DNA of 64,000 nt, taken from NCBI GenBank assembly GCA_023449855.1, contig JAEXHR010000085.1, forward strand, positions 1-64,000. Reading direction: 5' to 3'. This document shows positions 25,773 through 34,682 of this stretch, one piece after another. A program made the translations under genes and the position numbers. Position 1 is the first letter of the stretch. The number at the start of each line of letters is the position of its first letter. Below the pieces are notes generated by a model, which saw nothing but the letters and a program-made list of their open reading frames with translations, did not search any database and was not told the origin of the DNA. This DNA comes from Pseudomonadota bacterium (lineage in GTDB: Bacteria > Pseudomonadota > Alphaproteobacteria > Rhizobiales > Xanthobacteraceae).

Positions 25773-26415
25773 TTGGTTGACGCTCCCTGCTGGAACTTTG
25801 GTGGGTAATCTCTCCTCAGCGCGGGCGACGTGACACACAACTAGTTCGTCAGCATCATGGCATTCGCTGATGCGAATGCTCACAAATGCCCTGCCCCACA
25901 CTTCGAATAGCTTTCGCCAGTGAAGTTCCTTTAACTCTTTGCGCGAATTGGGGCCGCAAAGCGGTATTGGCGTGCATGAGTTTGCAGCACGACGCATGCG
26001 CAAGATTGTGCGGCGCGAAAAATTCTGTGTGGGAAAAAGCGCTTAGCAATTTATGACTGCCTTGCGCTGCGTTCGCTTCGGGGCAGCCATGCAAAAATCT
26101 GGCAGAACATTGTGCTCGAAATTCTCATCGCGCATTCGCGCGAACCGGTGCATGATTTCGTTCATCACGTTCGAGGTGAAACCGTGATGGCTGCGATTCG
26201 AACGTGATTTTTCATCGAATGCTAAACAGCCCGGCATTAGGTGCCGCGTACCAACAGTAATTTTCAGTCGGACATCGTCGGTTACGACCATGGCGTTGAG
26301 GCGGACCACACAGACCCACACAACGGAAGCGCGGCTCCTCGTGCTGCCTGATCGTGCCGATGCGTTGCGTGCCGATGCGATGAGCGGCTTCGCACCACAA
26401 ACGGACGAGGCTGTC
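25773..26415. promoter_or_regulatory. Long intergenic region between the two polysaccharide transcripts
   Basis: About 640 bp with lower GC than its flanks. Frames here (such as 26043-26417 on the minus strand) look arginine/serine-rich and unlike proteins. It should contain promoters for both the leftward transferase and the rightward export genes. The one clear structure is an 11-bp inverted repeat at 26164-26208. Confidence 0.45.
26164..26208. promoter_or_regulatory. 11-bp perfect inverted repeat, candidate operator
   Basis: ATCACGTTCGA (26164-26174) and TCGAACGTGAT (26198-26208) are exact inverted copies, 23 bp apart. Arms start 34 bp apart, about three helix turns, suiting a regulator binding one face of DNA. 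It lies in the control region of the polysaccharide locus. No regulator can be named. Confidence 0.4.
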
Positions 26416-26538
26416 ATGGATCAGTCGCTCTCCGATCCCACGCACAGCGCCAATCGCAAGCTGCGTTATCTTATCATTCTTGCGACGGCGCTTGCTTGGC
26501 TCGCCATTATTACCTCCGTCCGATTCTTTTTCTTCTAG
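26416..26538 (+). CDS. Possible small membrane protein (40 aa)
   Basis: From ATG 26416 (GAGG 5 bp upstream) a 40-residue frame has a polar N-terminus with SANRKLR, then a hydrophobic segment, YLIILATALAWLAIITSVRF, ending in a run of Phe. This is the pattern of a single-pass membrane microprotein. A longer start at 26290 is possible but the extension is Arg-rich and not convincing. No family recognised. Confidence 0.45.
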   Translation: MDQSLSDPTHSANRKLRYLIILATALAWLAIITSVRFFFF

Positions 26539-26664
26539 ATCGCAGACCCGCTCCGCCGCCGGGTTCATCCATGAGTCTGCCGCCGACATTGTCGCCACAC
26601 CACTAGATGGTGTGTGGGCGATTGAAATTGACCGCAGCAAGTTCCCCGTCATAGTTTGACGATC

Positions 26665-27399
26665 ATGCCGCGTCGCCCTTCTTCATATCAGCGCCCAAGC
26701 AAGGCGGCGCTGCCGCCCAAGACACGCATCTATGCCATCGGTGACATCCATGGCCGCGCCGATCTCCTGCAAGAGGTGATCCATCGTATCGATGAAGATA
26801 TCGAACGCCGGCCGATCGCTTTCGCCGGCGAGGTCTATGTCGGCGACTACATCGATCGTGGCGCGGATTCGAAAGGTGTGATCGATCTATTGGCAGTACG
26901 CATGGTGCAAAACCATGCAATCTGCCTGCGCGGGAACCATGAAGCACTGATGGAGGAGTTCCTCTACGACAATCCTGCTGTGCTCGATGGCTGGATTCAG
27001 CTTGGCGGTCTCGCCACATTGGCGTCCTATGGCATCGCATCGACACGCGGTCAGACTGCAGACGACATGCAACACGCGCTCCGCGCGGCCTTGCCGACCA
27101 CACACCAACTTTTTTTGCGTTGCCTGCGGAACAATATTCGCTGCGGAGACTTCCTGTTCGTTCACGCTGGTATTCGTCCGGGCGTGCGTTTCGATGCTCA
27201 AGACCCGAACGATCTGATGTGGATTCGCGACGAGTTCCTGAATTCCACCGCAGATCATGGTCTCTATGTCGTGCACGGTCACACACCGGTTCCACACGCG
27301 GATATTCGCGACAATCGTGCGAATATCGATACCGGTGCCTGGCGTAGCGGCGTGCTCACTTGTGTTGCGATCGAGGGCACGGAGATCATGGTTCTGTAG
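26665..27399 (+). CDS. PPP-type metallophosphatase (serine/threonine phosphatase family)
   Basis: A 244-residue calcineurin-like phosphoesterase. The three metal motifs are in order: YAIGDIHGRADLL (about residues 24-36), VGDYIDRG (about 59-66) and LRGNHEALMEE (about 91-101), followed by VHAGIRPG and VVHGHTP. This resembles lambda/PrpA-like protein phosphatases, whose Mn- or Fe/Zn-dependent action removes phosphate from Ser/Thr and sometimes Tyr. It is the first gene before the export machinery, so it might reverse the kinase at 29873. Start: ATG 26665 or TTG 26656. Confidence 0.88.
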   Translation: MPRRPSSYQRPSKAALPPKTRIYAIGDIHGRADLLQEVIHRIDEDIERRPIAFAGEVYVGDYIDRGADSKGVIDLLAVRMVQNHAICLRGNHEALMEEFLYDNPAVLDGWIQLGGLATLASYGIASTRGQTADDMQHALRAALPTTHQLFLRCLRNNIRCGDFLFVHAGIRPGVRFDAQDPNDLMWIRDEFLNSTADHGLYVVHGHTPVPHADIRDNRANIDTGAWRSGVLTCVAIEGTEIMVL

Positions 27400-27547
27400 C
27401 AGAGTGTGGAAATACGATCGCGCGGCGCGATTACTGACGCTACAGCGACGTCAAACTTTCTTTCGCCGTTTTTAACCGGACAGTTCGCCATCAAATGTCA
27501 TCGAACTCGTGCAGATGACTTGAGTGGTACTTTGTTGGGGGTCTGTC

Positions 27548-28126
27548 ATGTCATCGTTTCGCCGGTTGTCCGGTCTACTTGTCCTGTCCTTGCTCACGCT
27601 TGGTGCAATCATCGCCAATGCGCCGAGCGTTTCAGCACAACAACGCCTCTCCGCTGCCTCGCCTTCGGGCGCCTATATCCTCGGCCCGACCGATCGCGTT
27701 CGCCTCAAAGTCTATGGCGAGCCTGATATCACCGGCGAATATGAAGTCGACGCCAATGGTAATGTATCGGTTCCGCTGGCCGGTCAGGTGAAAGCGGCAG
27801 GGCTCACCACCAAGCAACTCGAGCGCAGTATCACTTCGGCTCTGGCCAAAGGCATCGTCAGGGACCCACGCGTCAGTGTGGAAATGGTCGCGTATCGCCC
27901 CTTCTACATTCTCGGCGAAGTGAAGAAGAGCGGCGAATATCCGTATCGAGTCGGCCTGACCGTTCTCGACGCTGTCGCTACCGCCGGCGGATACACCTAT
28001 CGGGCCAACGAGAACAAAGTCTATCTACGTCGCGCAGGTTCGGCGGTCGAAGAGATCTATCCCATGGATGCGCCGGTTCTCCTTTATCCCGGAGACAATG
28101 TGCGTGTTCCCGAGCGATATTTCTAA
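27548..28126 (+). CDS. Polysaccharide export protein, outer-membrane OPX/Wza-like (short form)
   Basis: A 192-residue secreted protein. A signal peptide ends near PSVSAQ; the poly_export domain follows (YILGPTDRVRLKVYGEPDIT, about residues 40-59, then VPLAGQVKAAGLT). An SLBB-type unit has RPFYILGEVKKSGEYPY (about 119-135). There is no lipobox Cys after the signal and no C-terminal barrel helix, so it resembles short ExoF/GumB-like forms that may rely on a separate outer-membrane protein. The barrel encoded next is a candidate. GGGGG lies 6 bp before the ATG. Confidence 0.9.
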   Translation: MSSFRRLSGLLVLSLLTLGAIIANAPSVSAQQRLSAASPSGAYILGPTDRVRLKVYGEPDITGEYEVDANGNVSVPLAGQVKAAGLTTKQLERSITSALAKGIVRDPRVSVEMVAYRPFYILGEVKKSGEYPYRVGLTVLDAVATAGGYTYRANENKVYLRRAGSAVEEIYPMDAPVLLYPGDNVRVPERYF

Positions 28127-28452
28127 ATCTCATCTCATTCTCACCACTCTGTCTTGATGAGTGAGAGCGCTTGACCGCGACATCCCCTGCTTCGGTGTTG
28201 CGTTGCCATAGTCTCGTCTCTTTGCGCTGCGTAATCTTGTGCAGTGCGACGAACTTTAGTTCGCACGCCACGTTGTCACGAGCTTGGGGGACGTTTCATC
28301 AAACGTGAGTTGAGCGTGTGTGCTAGCGGGGGCGCTTCATTCACCAAAGCCTTGCCGGTTTTGCAGGCTTCGCGGTGAATTTCTGAGCGGCAATCGAGTC
28401 TCGACAACGATTATTCGATCGCGAAGGACGGAAATGCCTTCGCAAGGGATGT
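28127..28452. promoter_or_regulatory. Intergenic region before the barrel/kinase genes
   Basis: About 325 bp without a gene. ACGTTT-CATC-AAACGT (28291-28306) is a 6-bp-arm palindrome that could be an operator. AAGGGA just before the ATG at 28453 is the ribosome-binding site. No terminator hairpin is obvious after the export gene, so read-through is possible. Confidence 0.4.
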
Positions 28453-29892
28453 ATGATGAAATGTTCGCCGGCATCATCGGTAGCTGATGCGATCGCCGCG
28501 CGCAGGCATGCGCTCCGATCGATGGCCGCCATGCGTCATGCCCGGCGCTTCGCGCCATGGTCAGCAACTGCGGTACTGCTCGGCATCGCGTCCCCTGCGG
28601 GTGCGCAGGCGATCCAGAACACCATGGATCCCCTGGGTGCGCCATGGAATGCCCAGCGCATCTTCGAGCCATCCGCCCTGCCGCAACTCGAACATCGGGA
28701 CGCCCGCGACAACGATATCGAGCCGGTAGCGCCCGAAGACACGCCTGTGAAGGGGCGACAGCATCCGGGTTATGAGCCGGTCGGTATCCGCTCGGGGTCG
28801 TGGATGTTCAATCCTTCGTTGATGACCGGCGCGCTCTATGACAGCAATGTATTTGCGTCGAACACGCAGAAGAACTCGGACATCGCGGCCACGATCGAGC
28901 CAAGCCTGCGCGCCTACACGCTGTGGGAGCGCCATGGCATCGATCTCAAGCTGAATTCGCAGACCACGGTCTATAACCAGTATTCCAGCCTCGACCAGAC
29001 CAATGCGAGCCTCAAGGGCGCGGGCTGGTTCGATGTTGCCCATGACATGGTCGTGCTCGGCAGCTTCCAGATCGCGCATCTGAACGAAGGCGTGGGATCG
29101 TTGAGTTCGCCAACCAATGCGATCACACCGACACCTTATAATCTGTTCTCCGGTGACCTCACGGTGCGCAAGGAATGGGGTCGGCTGACCGGCTCGGTGG
29201 GCGCACGCGTCGACTCCTATGAATTCGGCACCGCGCGCGCGCAGGATGGCAGCATCATCGACCAGAGCGCCCGCGACGGCCAGATCTATGCGGTGCACGG
29301 CCGGATCGATTACGCCTTCTCGCCGTCGCTCGGCTGGTTCGCCGGCGCCGAGGGGAATCAACGCGATCTGCGCGGCATTCCCGGTTCGTCCATCGATTCC
29401 ACCGGCTATCGCGTTCTGTCAGGCTTCACCGTCGGTCTCGGCCGTCTGGTGAAAGGTGAGTTCGGCGGCGGCTATGTGGAGCAGCGCTTCGACAATCCGC
29501 TGATCGGCACGGTCTCCGGCCCCTCCTATCGCGCCAAGTTGACCTGGAGCCCGACGCGGATGCTCGACATCCATGTCAAGGCCGAGCAGCTGGTGACGCA
29601 GACCTCGGACACCAGCTCCACCGGCGTGCTGGCCAATGCGGTGCAGATCGGCGCCGACTACGAGCTGCTGCGCAATGTCGTACTGTCGGCGTCCGCCGGC
29701 TACGAGGTCGACAACTTCTTCGGCCAGGACCGCCGCGACACGGTCACCTCGACCAATGCCAGCGTCAAATATCTGATGAACCGGTTCAGCGCGATCTCTG
29801 CCTATCACCGCTACACATCGCGCCAGAGCAACACGCCGCTGTTCAGCTATGACAAGCACCAGGTAGGGATCAATGTTACAGCGCAATTTTGA
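28453..29892 (+). CDS. Outer-membrane beta-barrel protein
   Basis: A 479-residue protein with a long basic N-terminus, then a signal-like segment ending ASPAGAQA. The mature part alternates hydrophobic and polar residues in repeated strands (for example GVNVTAQF at the end) and finishes with a C-terminal Phe, the BAM recognition signature. An N-terminal segment of about 60 residues rich in Pro/Asp precedes the barrel. It probably provides the outer-membrane pore or anchor for the exported polymer, and overlaps the kinase gene by 20 bp, so both are co-translated. The exact family is unsure. Confidence 0.8.
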   Translation: MMKCSPASSVADAIAARRHALRSMAAMRHARRFAPWSATAVLLGIASPAGAQAIQNTMDPLGAPWNAQRIFEPSALPQLEHRDARDNDIEPVAPEDTPVKGRQHPGYEPVGIRSGSWMFNPSLMTGALYDSNVFASNTQKNSDIAATIEPSLRAYTLWERHGIDLKLNSQTTVYNQYSSLDQTNASLKGAGWFDVAHDMVVLGSFQIAHLNEGVGSLSSPTNAITPTPYNLFSGDLTVRKEWGRLTGSVGARVDSYEFGTARAQDGSIIDQSARDGQIYAVHGRIDYAFSPSLGWFAGAEGNQRDLRGIPGSSIDSTGYRVLSGFTVGLGRLVKGEFGGGYVEQRFDNPLIGTVSGPSYRAKLTWSPTRMLDIHVKAEQLVTQTSDTSSTGVLANAVQIGADYELLRNVVLSASAGYEVDNFFGQDRRDTVTSTNASVKYLMNRFSAISAYHRYTSRQSNTPLFSYDKHQVGINVTAQF

Positions 29893-32179
29893 TCAAGCCT
29901 ATCCTGCCGCGGATCCCGTGCCGACATCGGTGGAAGGATGGAAGGCGCCGACCGTCGATCTGCGCGAGATGGCCCGCATCCTGCGCCGCCGCTGGCGCGC
30001 GGTCGTCGCGCCGGCCGCTGGGCTCGGCGCCGTTGCCATTACCTATATCCTGATGGCGACGACGCTCTATACGGCGAATTCGACCGTGCTGGTCGATCCC
30101 CGTCGCGCCACCATGATCGAGACCAATCAGACGACGCCGACCAATATCGGCACCGACGATGCGACGATCGAAAGCCAGGCGCTGCTGATCCAGTCGGTCG
30201 CCACGGTGCAGCGCGTGGTCGATCGGCTGAAGCTGACCGAGGATATCGAGTTCATCCCGAAGCCCGGCCTGCTCGATCCCATCAAGAGCCTGTTCAAGAG
30301 TTCAGGCCAGTCCGGCGGACTCAGCGCCGAGGAGATCGCACGCGCCAATGCCGTGGACATCCTGCAGCAGCGCATGAAGGTGACACGCCAGGGAACCACA
30401 TTCCTGGTCGATATCGCCGTGAGCTCGGAATCGCCGAGCAAGGCGGCAACCATCGCCAATGCCGTTGCATCCGCCTATTTCGACGAGCAGGTCCGCGCCA
30501 AGACCGATGCGAACAAGATCGCCGCCAAATGGCTCGGCGGCCAGATCGACGATCTCAAGAATCGCGTGGTGGTGTCCGAGAAGGCTGTCGCCGACTATCG
30601 CGCCGCCAACAATCTGTCGGTGGCACAAGGCGTCACCGTCAATGACCAGCAGATCACCGACCTCAACAACAAGCTGATCGCCGCCCGCGTGCAGACCGCC
30701 GAGGCGCGCGCGAAATATGACCAGGTTCAGCAGCTCGCCAAGTCCGGCGCCGATGCGGGCGGGCTGAATGCCGCCGTCTCCTCGGACATGGTGAGCAAGC
30801 TGCGCACGCAATATGCCGATATCGCCAAGAACGACGCCGACCTGACCAGCAAATACGGCCCGCGCCATCCCCTGGTCGCAAATGTGCGCGCCCAGTTGAA
30901 GGATACACAGAAGCTCATCAATGAAGAGCTGCGGCGCATCATCGAGAGCACCAAGCACGACTACGAGGTCGCGCAATCGCGCGAGGCCTCGCTGCAGGAC
31001 AGTTTCGACAAGCTGCAGGGCGTCTCGACGACCTCGGGCCAGGCCCTTGTGCGCCTGCATGAATTGCAGCGCGAGGCCGAGGCCAATCGCACGCTCTATG
31101 AATCCTATCTCGCGCGCTCCAAGGAGACCACGGCACAGGAAAGCCTGGAGCTGCCGGATTCGCGCATCGTTTCCATGGCCAGCGTGCCGCTGTTCCCGTC
31201 CGCGCCGAAGTCCAAGCTCATTCTCGGCCTCGCTCTCCTGCTCGGCCTCGGCGCCGGCACCGTGCTGGCATTCCTGATCGACTATCTCGACGGCAAGATC
31301 AAAACGCTGGAACAGATGGAGACGATCGCCGGTGTGCCGGCCCTCGCCGCGCTGCCGGCCATTGGCGCGCGCGAACTCGCCACCCGCGCCAAGCGCGGCC
31401 GTGCCGAGCTCGGAAATTACGATCCGCGCACCATGCGCCTGTTGCCGCCATCCTTGCAGCCGCCACTGATGCGCTATGCCATCGAAGAGCCCGGCACTTT
31501 CTTCGCCGAAGCGATCCGCGCCGTACGCCTGTCGATCCAGCGGGCGCGCAAGGTCGCGCCGGTCAAGATCGTGCTGGTGACATCCGGCCTCGAGAGCGAA
31601 GGCAAGACGACATTCGCGGGCAATCTCGCGCTTTCCATCGCCACGCTCGGCATCAAGACCCTGCTGATCGATGCCGATCTGCGCAATCCCGGCATGACCC
31701 GTGCGCTCTGCCCCAATGCCGATGCGGGCCTGTTCCAGGTCGCCACCGGCGAAGTGCCACTCGAGCATGCGCTGCTGTTCGATCGCTCCAGCGGCCTGTC
31801 GATCCTGCCGTCGCCCGCCGTGAAGGATGTCGATGTCATCACCGAGCTGATGTTCTCGGAACAGATGGTCGAGATTCTCGAGCGCCTCAAGTCGCATTAC
31901 GAGCTGATCATCATCGACTCGCCGCCTCTCATTCCCTTGGTCGACGGCCGCGCGCTGGCCGAACTCGCCGACCGGATCCTGCTCGCCACCGCCTGGGACA
32001 GGACGCCGCGCGAGGTCGTGCAGCACACGATGGAGCTGCTGGCGCCCGTGCACGATCGCATCCTCGGCACGGTGCTGACCCAGGTCGACCTCTCCAAGAT
32101 CCGCTTCTACGACTATTATCGCAGCTCGGCCTACCTCAAGCCTTATGGTGTCCCCGCAACCGCGGGAGCCAGCCGGTGA
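29873..32179 (+). CDS. Polysaccharide co-polymerase with tyrosine autokinase domain (Wzc/ExoP-like)
   Basis: A 768-residue inner-membrane protein. The Wzz domain has TM1 near residues 43-63, a long coiled-coil periplasmic part, and TM2 near 443-465 (KLILGLALLLGLGAGTVLAF). The cytoplasmic BY-kinase has Walker A GLESEGKTT (about 571-579), Walker A' LLIDADLRNP and Walker B LIIIDSPP. A C-terminal tyrosine cluster (FYDYYRSSAYLKPYG) is the expected autophosphorylation site. It controls polymer length and export with the OPX protein. Kinase and co-polymerase are fused in one chain, as in proteobacteria. AGGGA precedes the ATG. Confidence 0.95.
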   Translation: MLQRNFDQAYPAADPVPTSVEGWKAPTVDLREMARILRRRWRAVVAPAAGLGAVAITYILMATTLYTANSTVLVDPRRATMIETNQTTPTNIGTDDATIESQALLIQSVATVQRVVDRLKLTEDIEFIPKPGLLDPIKSLFKSSGQSGGLSAEEIARANAVDILQQRMKVTRQGTTFLVDIAVSSESPSKAATIANAVASAYFDEQVRAKTDANKIAAKWLGGQIDDLKNRVVVSEKAVADYRAANNLSVAQGVTVNDQQITDLNNKLIAARVQTAEARAKYDQVQQLAKSGADAGGLNAAVSSDMVSKLRTQYADIAKNDADLTSKYGPRHPLVANVRAQLKDTQKLINEELRRIIESTKHDYEVAQSREASLQDSFDKLQGVSTTSGQALVRLHELQREAEANRTLYESYLARSKETTAQESLELPDSRIVSMASVPLFPSAPKSKLILGLALLLGLGAGTVLAFLIDYLDGKIKTLEQMETIAGVPALAALPAIGARELATRAKRGRAELGNYDPRTMRLLPPSLQPPLMRYAIEEPGTFFAEAIRAVRLSIQRARKVAPVKIVLVTSGLESEGKTTFAGNLALSIATLGIKTLLIDADLRNPGMTRALCPNADAGLFQVATGEVPLEHALLFDRSSGLSILPSPAVKDVDVITELMFSEQMVEILERLKSHYELIIIDSPPLIPLVDGRALAELADRILLATAWDRTPREVVQHTMELLAPVHDRILGTVLTQVDLSKIRFYDYYRSSAYLKPYGVPATAGASR

Positions 32180-33564
32180 CGCTGATGCGGACAGCATCTC
32201 CGCACCACCTGCAACGGCACGGTGCTTTCGCTGCTGCGGGCGGCGCGCGCATGCCGCGGCGACGTTCGCTTCCGGACGTCGCGCAACTCATTACGCTCGC
32301 GGTGATCGGCATTCTCACCATCGCGATGGTCGCGATCTTCACGCTATCCGGCAGCGTTCTGACCAATCTGAAGATCCACTATCTCACTGCGGGCGGCAAC
32401 TTCCTCGAGAAGCTGCACCCGGCGACCTATCTGACTTTCCTGGCGACGCTGTTGCTGCTGATGCGGGGCGGCGATCCGATCGGCGAGATCAACCGCGCGT
32501 TTTCCGAAGCCAAGCTGCTGCTGATCCATCTGTTCTGCTGGTTCTGCCTGCTGATCCAGATGTTCGTGCTCGATCGCCCCTTCACGGTGATCATCGACAC
32601 GTTCCTGCTGCCGGTTTTGCTGTGCCTGCTGATCTGGCGTCTGACGCCGCAGCAGCGTCGCCCGTTGATCTGGGCGCTGCATGCCACAATGCTGCTCAAT
32701 ATTCTGATCGGCTATTACGAATTCGCCTCCGGCCACCGTATCGTGCCGCTGACCCTCGGCAGCATCATCGTGATGGGCGAATGGCGCTCGGCGGCACTGC
32801 TCGGCCATCCGCTCACCGCTTCGGGCATCGTCGCCGCCTATATCATGGCGCTGGTGCTGCGGCCGGCGGTGTGTCCACCGCTGCTCATCCGCATTCCGCT
32901 GATCGCCTTTGCGCTGGGCTCGCTGATGGCCTTCGGCGGCCGCACCGCGCTGATGACGGTGCTCGCGATGCTCGCGGGCGTGGGACTGTTCGAGGCGTTC
33001 AACCTCATTCGCGGCAAGCGAATCCCGCTGCTGGTGGCGGTCGGCGCCATCTGCCTCATCTTCGCTGCCGTGGGCATCATCTTCGCCGCCTATTCGCTTG
33101 GCATCTTCGACAAGATGCTGCTCCGCTTCTCGTCGGACAAAGGCAGCGCTCTGGCCCGGGTCGCGACCTTCGACATGCTGTCGCATTTCCAGTGGAGCGA
33201 GCTGGTGCTGGGGCCCAGCCCGGTACGTGTGAATGCGCTGCAATCCCAGCTCGGCCTGAACTACGGTATCGAGAATTTCTGGGTATCGTGCATCGTGCAG
33301 TTCGGCCTCGTCCACACGATCCTGATCACCCTGGGGCTGACCTGTTTCACCATCGAGCTGATGCGGCGTTCCAGCCGCTCCGCCTGGGCCATTATCCTGC
33401 TGATCTTGATGATCGCGGCAAGCTCGGTCAGTTTTTCGTCGAAGAACATTCAACTGGCGCAATTGGTGCTCTTGATCGCGCTGCTGCTGCCACGTGATCC
33501 GAGGCCCGCAGCGCCGCCGATGCGAGCGCGGCAGCCGCTGGCTCGACATCAGGAGTTCGCATGA
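32176..33564 (+). CDS. Polysaccharide polymerase/ligase-like membrane protein
   Basis: A 462-residue polytopic membrane protein with about ten hydrophobic segments. It starts at GTG 32176, overlapping the kinase stop (GTGA), or at ATG 32185. The periplasmic-loop motif LLGHPLTASGIVAAY (about residues 215-229) and later FGGRTALMTVL resemble O-antigen ligase/Wzy-type polymerases and VpsF-like proteins. It would polymerise repeat units at the periplasmic face. Sequence conservation in this family is low, so polymerase versus ligase is not settled. Its stop overlaps the next gene. Confidence 0.78.
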   Translation: MTLMRTASPHHLQRHGAFAAAGGARMPRRRSLPDVAQLITLAVIGILTIAMVAIFTLSGSVLTNLKIHYLTAGGNFLEKLHPATYLTFLATLLLLMRGGDPIGEINRAFSEAKLLLIHLFCWFCLLIQMFVLDRPFTVIIDTFLLPVLLCLLIWRLTPQQRRPLIWALHATMLLNILIGYYEFASGHRIVPLTLGSIIVMGEWRSAALLGHPLTASGIVAAYIMALVLRPAVCPPLLIRIPLIAFALGSLMAFGGRTALMTVLAMLAGVGLFEAFNLIRGKRIPLLVAVGAICLIFAAVGIIFAAYSLGIFDKMLLRFSSDKGSALARVATFDMLSHFQWSELVLGPSPVRVNALQSQLGLNYGIENFWVSCIVQFGLVHTILITLGLTCFTIELMRRSSRSAWAIILLILMIAASSVSFSSKNIQLAQLVLLIALLLPRDPRPAAPPMRARQPLARHQEFA

Positions 33565-34643
33565 CCATCTATGTCGATCACACCCATCTCGGCCGTCACG
33601 TCACCGGCCTCGAACGCATCACCCAGGAACTGTTCTCCGAAACGGCGCTGAAGCCGCTTGACGTCGTTCCCGTAACATCCAGCGGCACGCGCCAGATGAT
33701 CACGACGCAGACGCTCGGTCTGCCCGCACGCCTCGCGACATCCAACGCGCTGCTGCTCTGTCCCGGTTTTCCGCCGAGCCCGTTGCTGCGGCCGTTCGCG
33801 GAGCGCGTGGTGCCCTATATTCACGACGACTTCCTGATCACCCGCAGCGACGATCTGAACATCCGCGCCAAGCACTATATGGCTGTGCCGTTCAGGATCG
33901 CGCTCAGGCACTATCCGCGCTTTCTCACCAATTCGCGCGACACGCTGCGCAAGATCAGCGCTTACACGCGCGACGATGCGGAGATCACGCTGTATCGCCC
34001 CCCGGTGCGCAACGTCTTCAATCTGCAATCGGCGGGACGCGATGCGCGCGATGTCAGCGCCGCTCCGCTGCGCGTGGTGGCGCTCGGCACCGTCGAGCCG
34101 CGCAAGAATTTCGTCGCCGCCGGCCATATCGTCGGCGCGCTGCGCCAGCACGGTTTTCCCGGCGCGACGCTGGATATCGTCGGACGCAAGGGCTGGGGCG
34201 ACGACTGGGCGACGCTGGAGCGCATGCCCGGCGTAACCCTGCATGGCTATCAGTCCGCGGAAAATGTCACGCACCTGCTCGATCGAGCCGACATCTTTTT
34301 ATGCACCTCGCATGACGAGGGCCTCGGCCTGCCTCTGCTGGAGGCGCAATATGCCGGCCTGCCCGTGGTCGCGCCCCATGCGCCGGTGTTCCACGAAGTG
34401 CTCGGCAATTCCGGCATCTTCATCGACACATCCGATCACGGCAATGCCGCAGCGCAGATCGGCGCCGCGATCGCCACGCCAAAGTGGCGTCCGCAATATG
34501 TGGCGGCGGCCAATCAAAATCTCGCCCGGTGGAATGCGCTTGCCGCGAGCGACCACGACACCGTCATCGATCTGATTGCGGAACTCGCCGCCAGCGCCAG
34601 CAAACGGCGCACCGCACCGAAAGACAACGTGGTCGCCCGCTGA
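33561..34643 (+). CDS. Glycosyltransferase, GT4-like
   Basis: A 360-residue cytoplasmic GT-B transferase. The C-terminal half has VALGTVEPRKNF (about residues 173-184), LDIVGRKGWGDDW, a LLDRADIFLCTSHDEGLGLPLLEAQYAG-type donor-site region whose EGLGLPLLEA is the GT4 EX7E motif, and GLPVVA. The N-terminal acceptor domain is unusual in starting MTIYVDHTHLGRHVTGLER. It adds one sugar to the lipid-linked repeat unit; donor unknown. The ATG overlaps the polymerase stop. Confidence 0.88.
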   Translation: MTIYVDHTHLGRHVTGLERITQELFSETALKPLDVVPVTSSGTRQMITTQTLGLPARLATSNALLLCPGFPPSPLLRPFAERVVPYIHDDFLITRSDDLNIRAKHYMAVPFRIALRHYPRFLTNSRDTLRKISAYTRDDAEITLYRPPVRNVFNLQSAGRDARDVSAAPLRVVALGTVEPRKNFVAAGHIVGALRQHGFPGATLDIVGRKGWGDDWATLERMPGVTLHGYQSAENVTHLLDRADIFLCTSHDEGLGLPLLEAQYAGLPVVAPHAPVFHEVLGNSGIFIDTSDHGNAAAQIGAAIATPKWRPQYVAAANQNLARWNALAASDHDTVIDLIAELAASASKRRTAPKDNVVAR

Positions 34644-34682
34644 CCGCGCCATCGACCATTGCATCGAACCGGGGACTCACGC

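Noticed and set aside
26043..26417. 124-codon minus-strand frame in the polysaccharide control region
   Set aside because: No recognisable motifs or hydrophobic pattern, no good ribosome-binding site, and it crosses an 11-bp inverted repeat.
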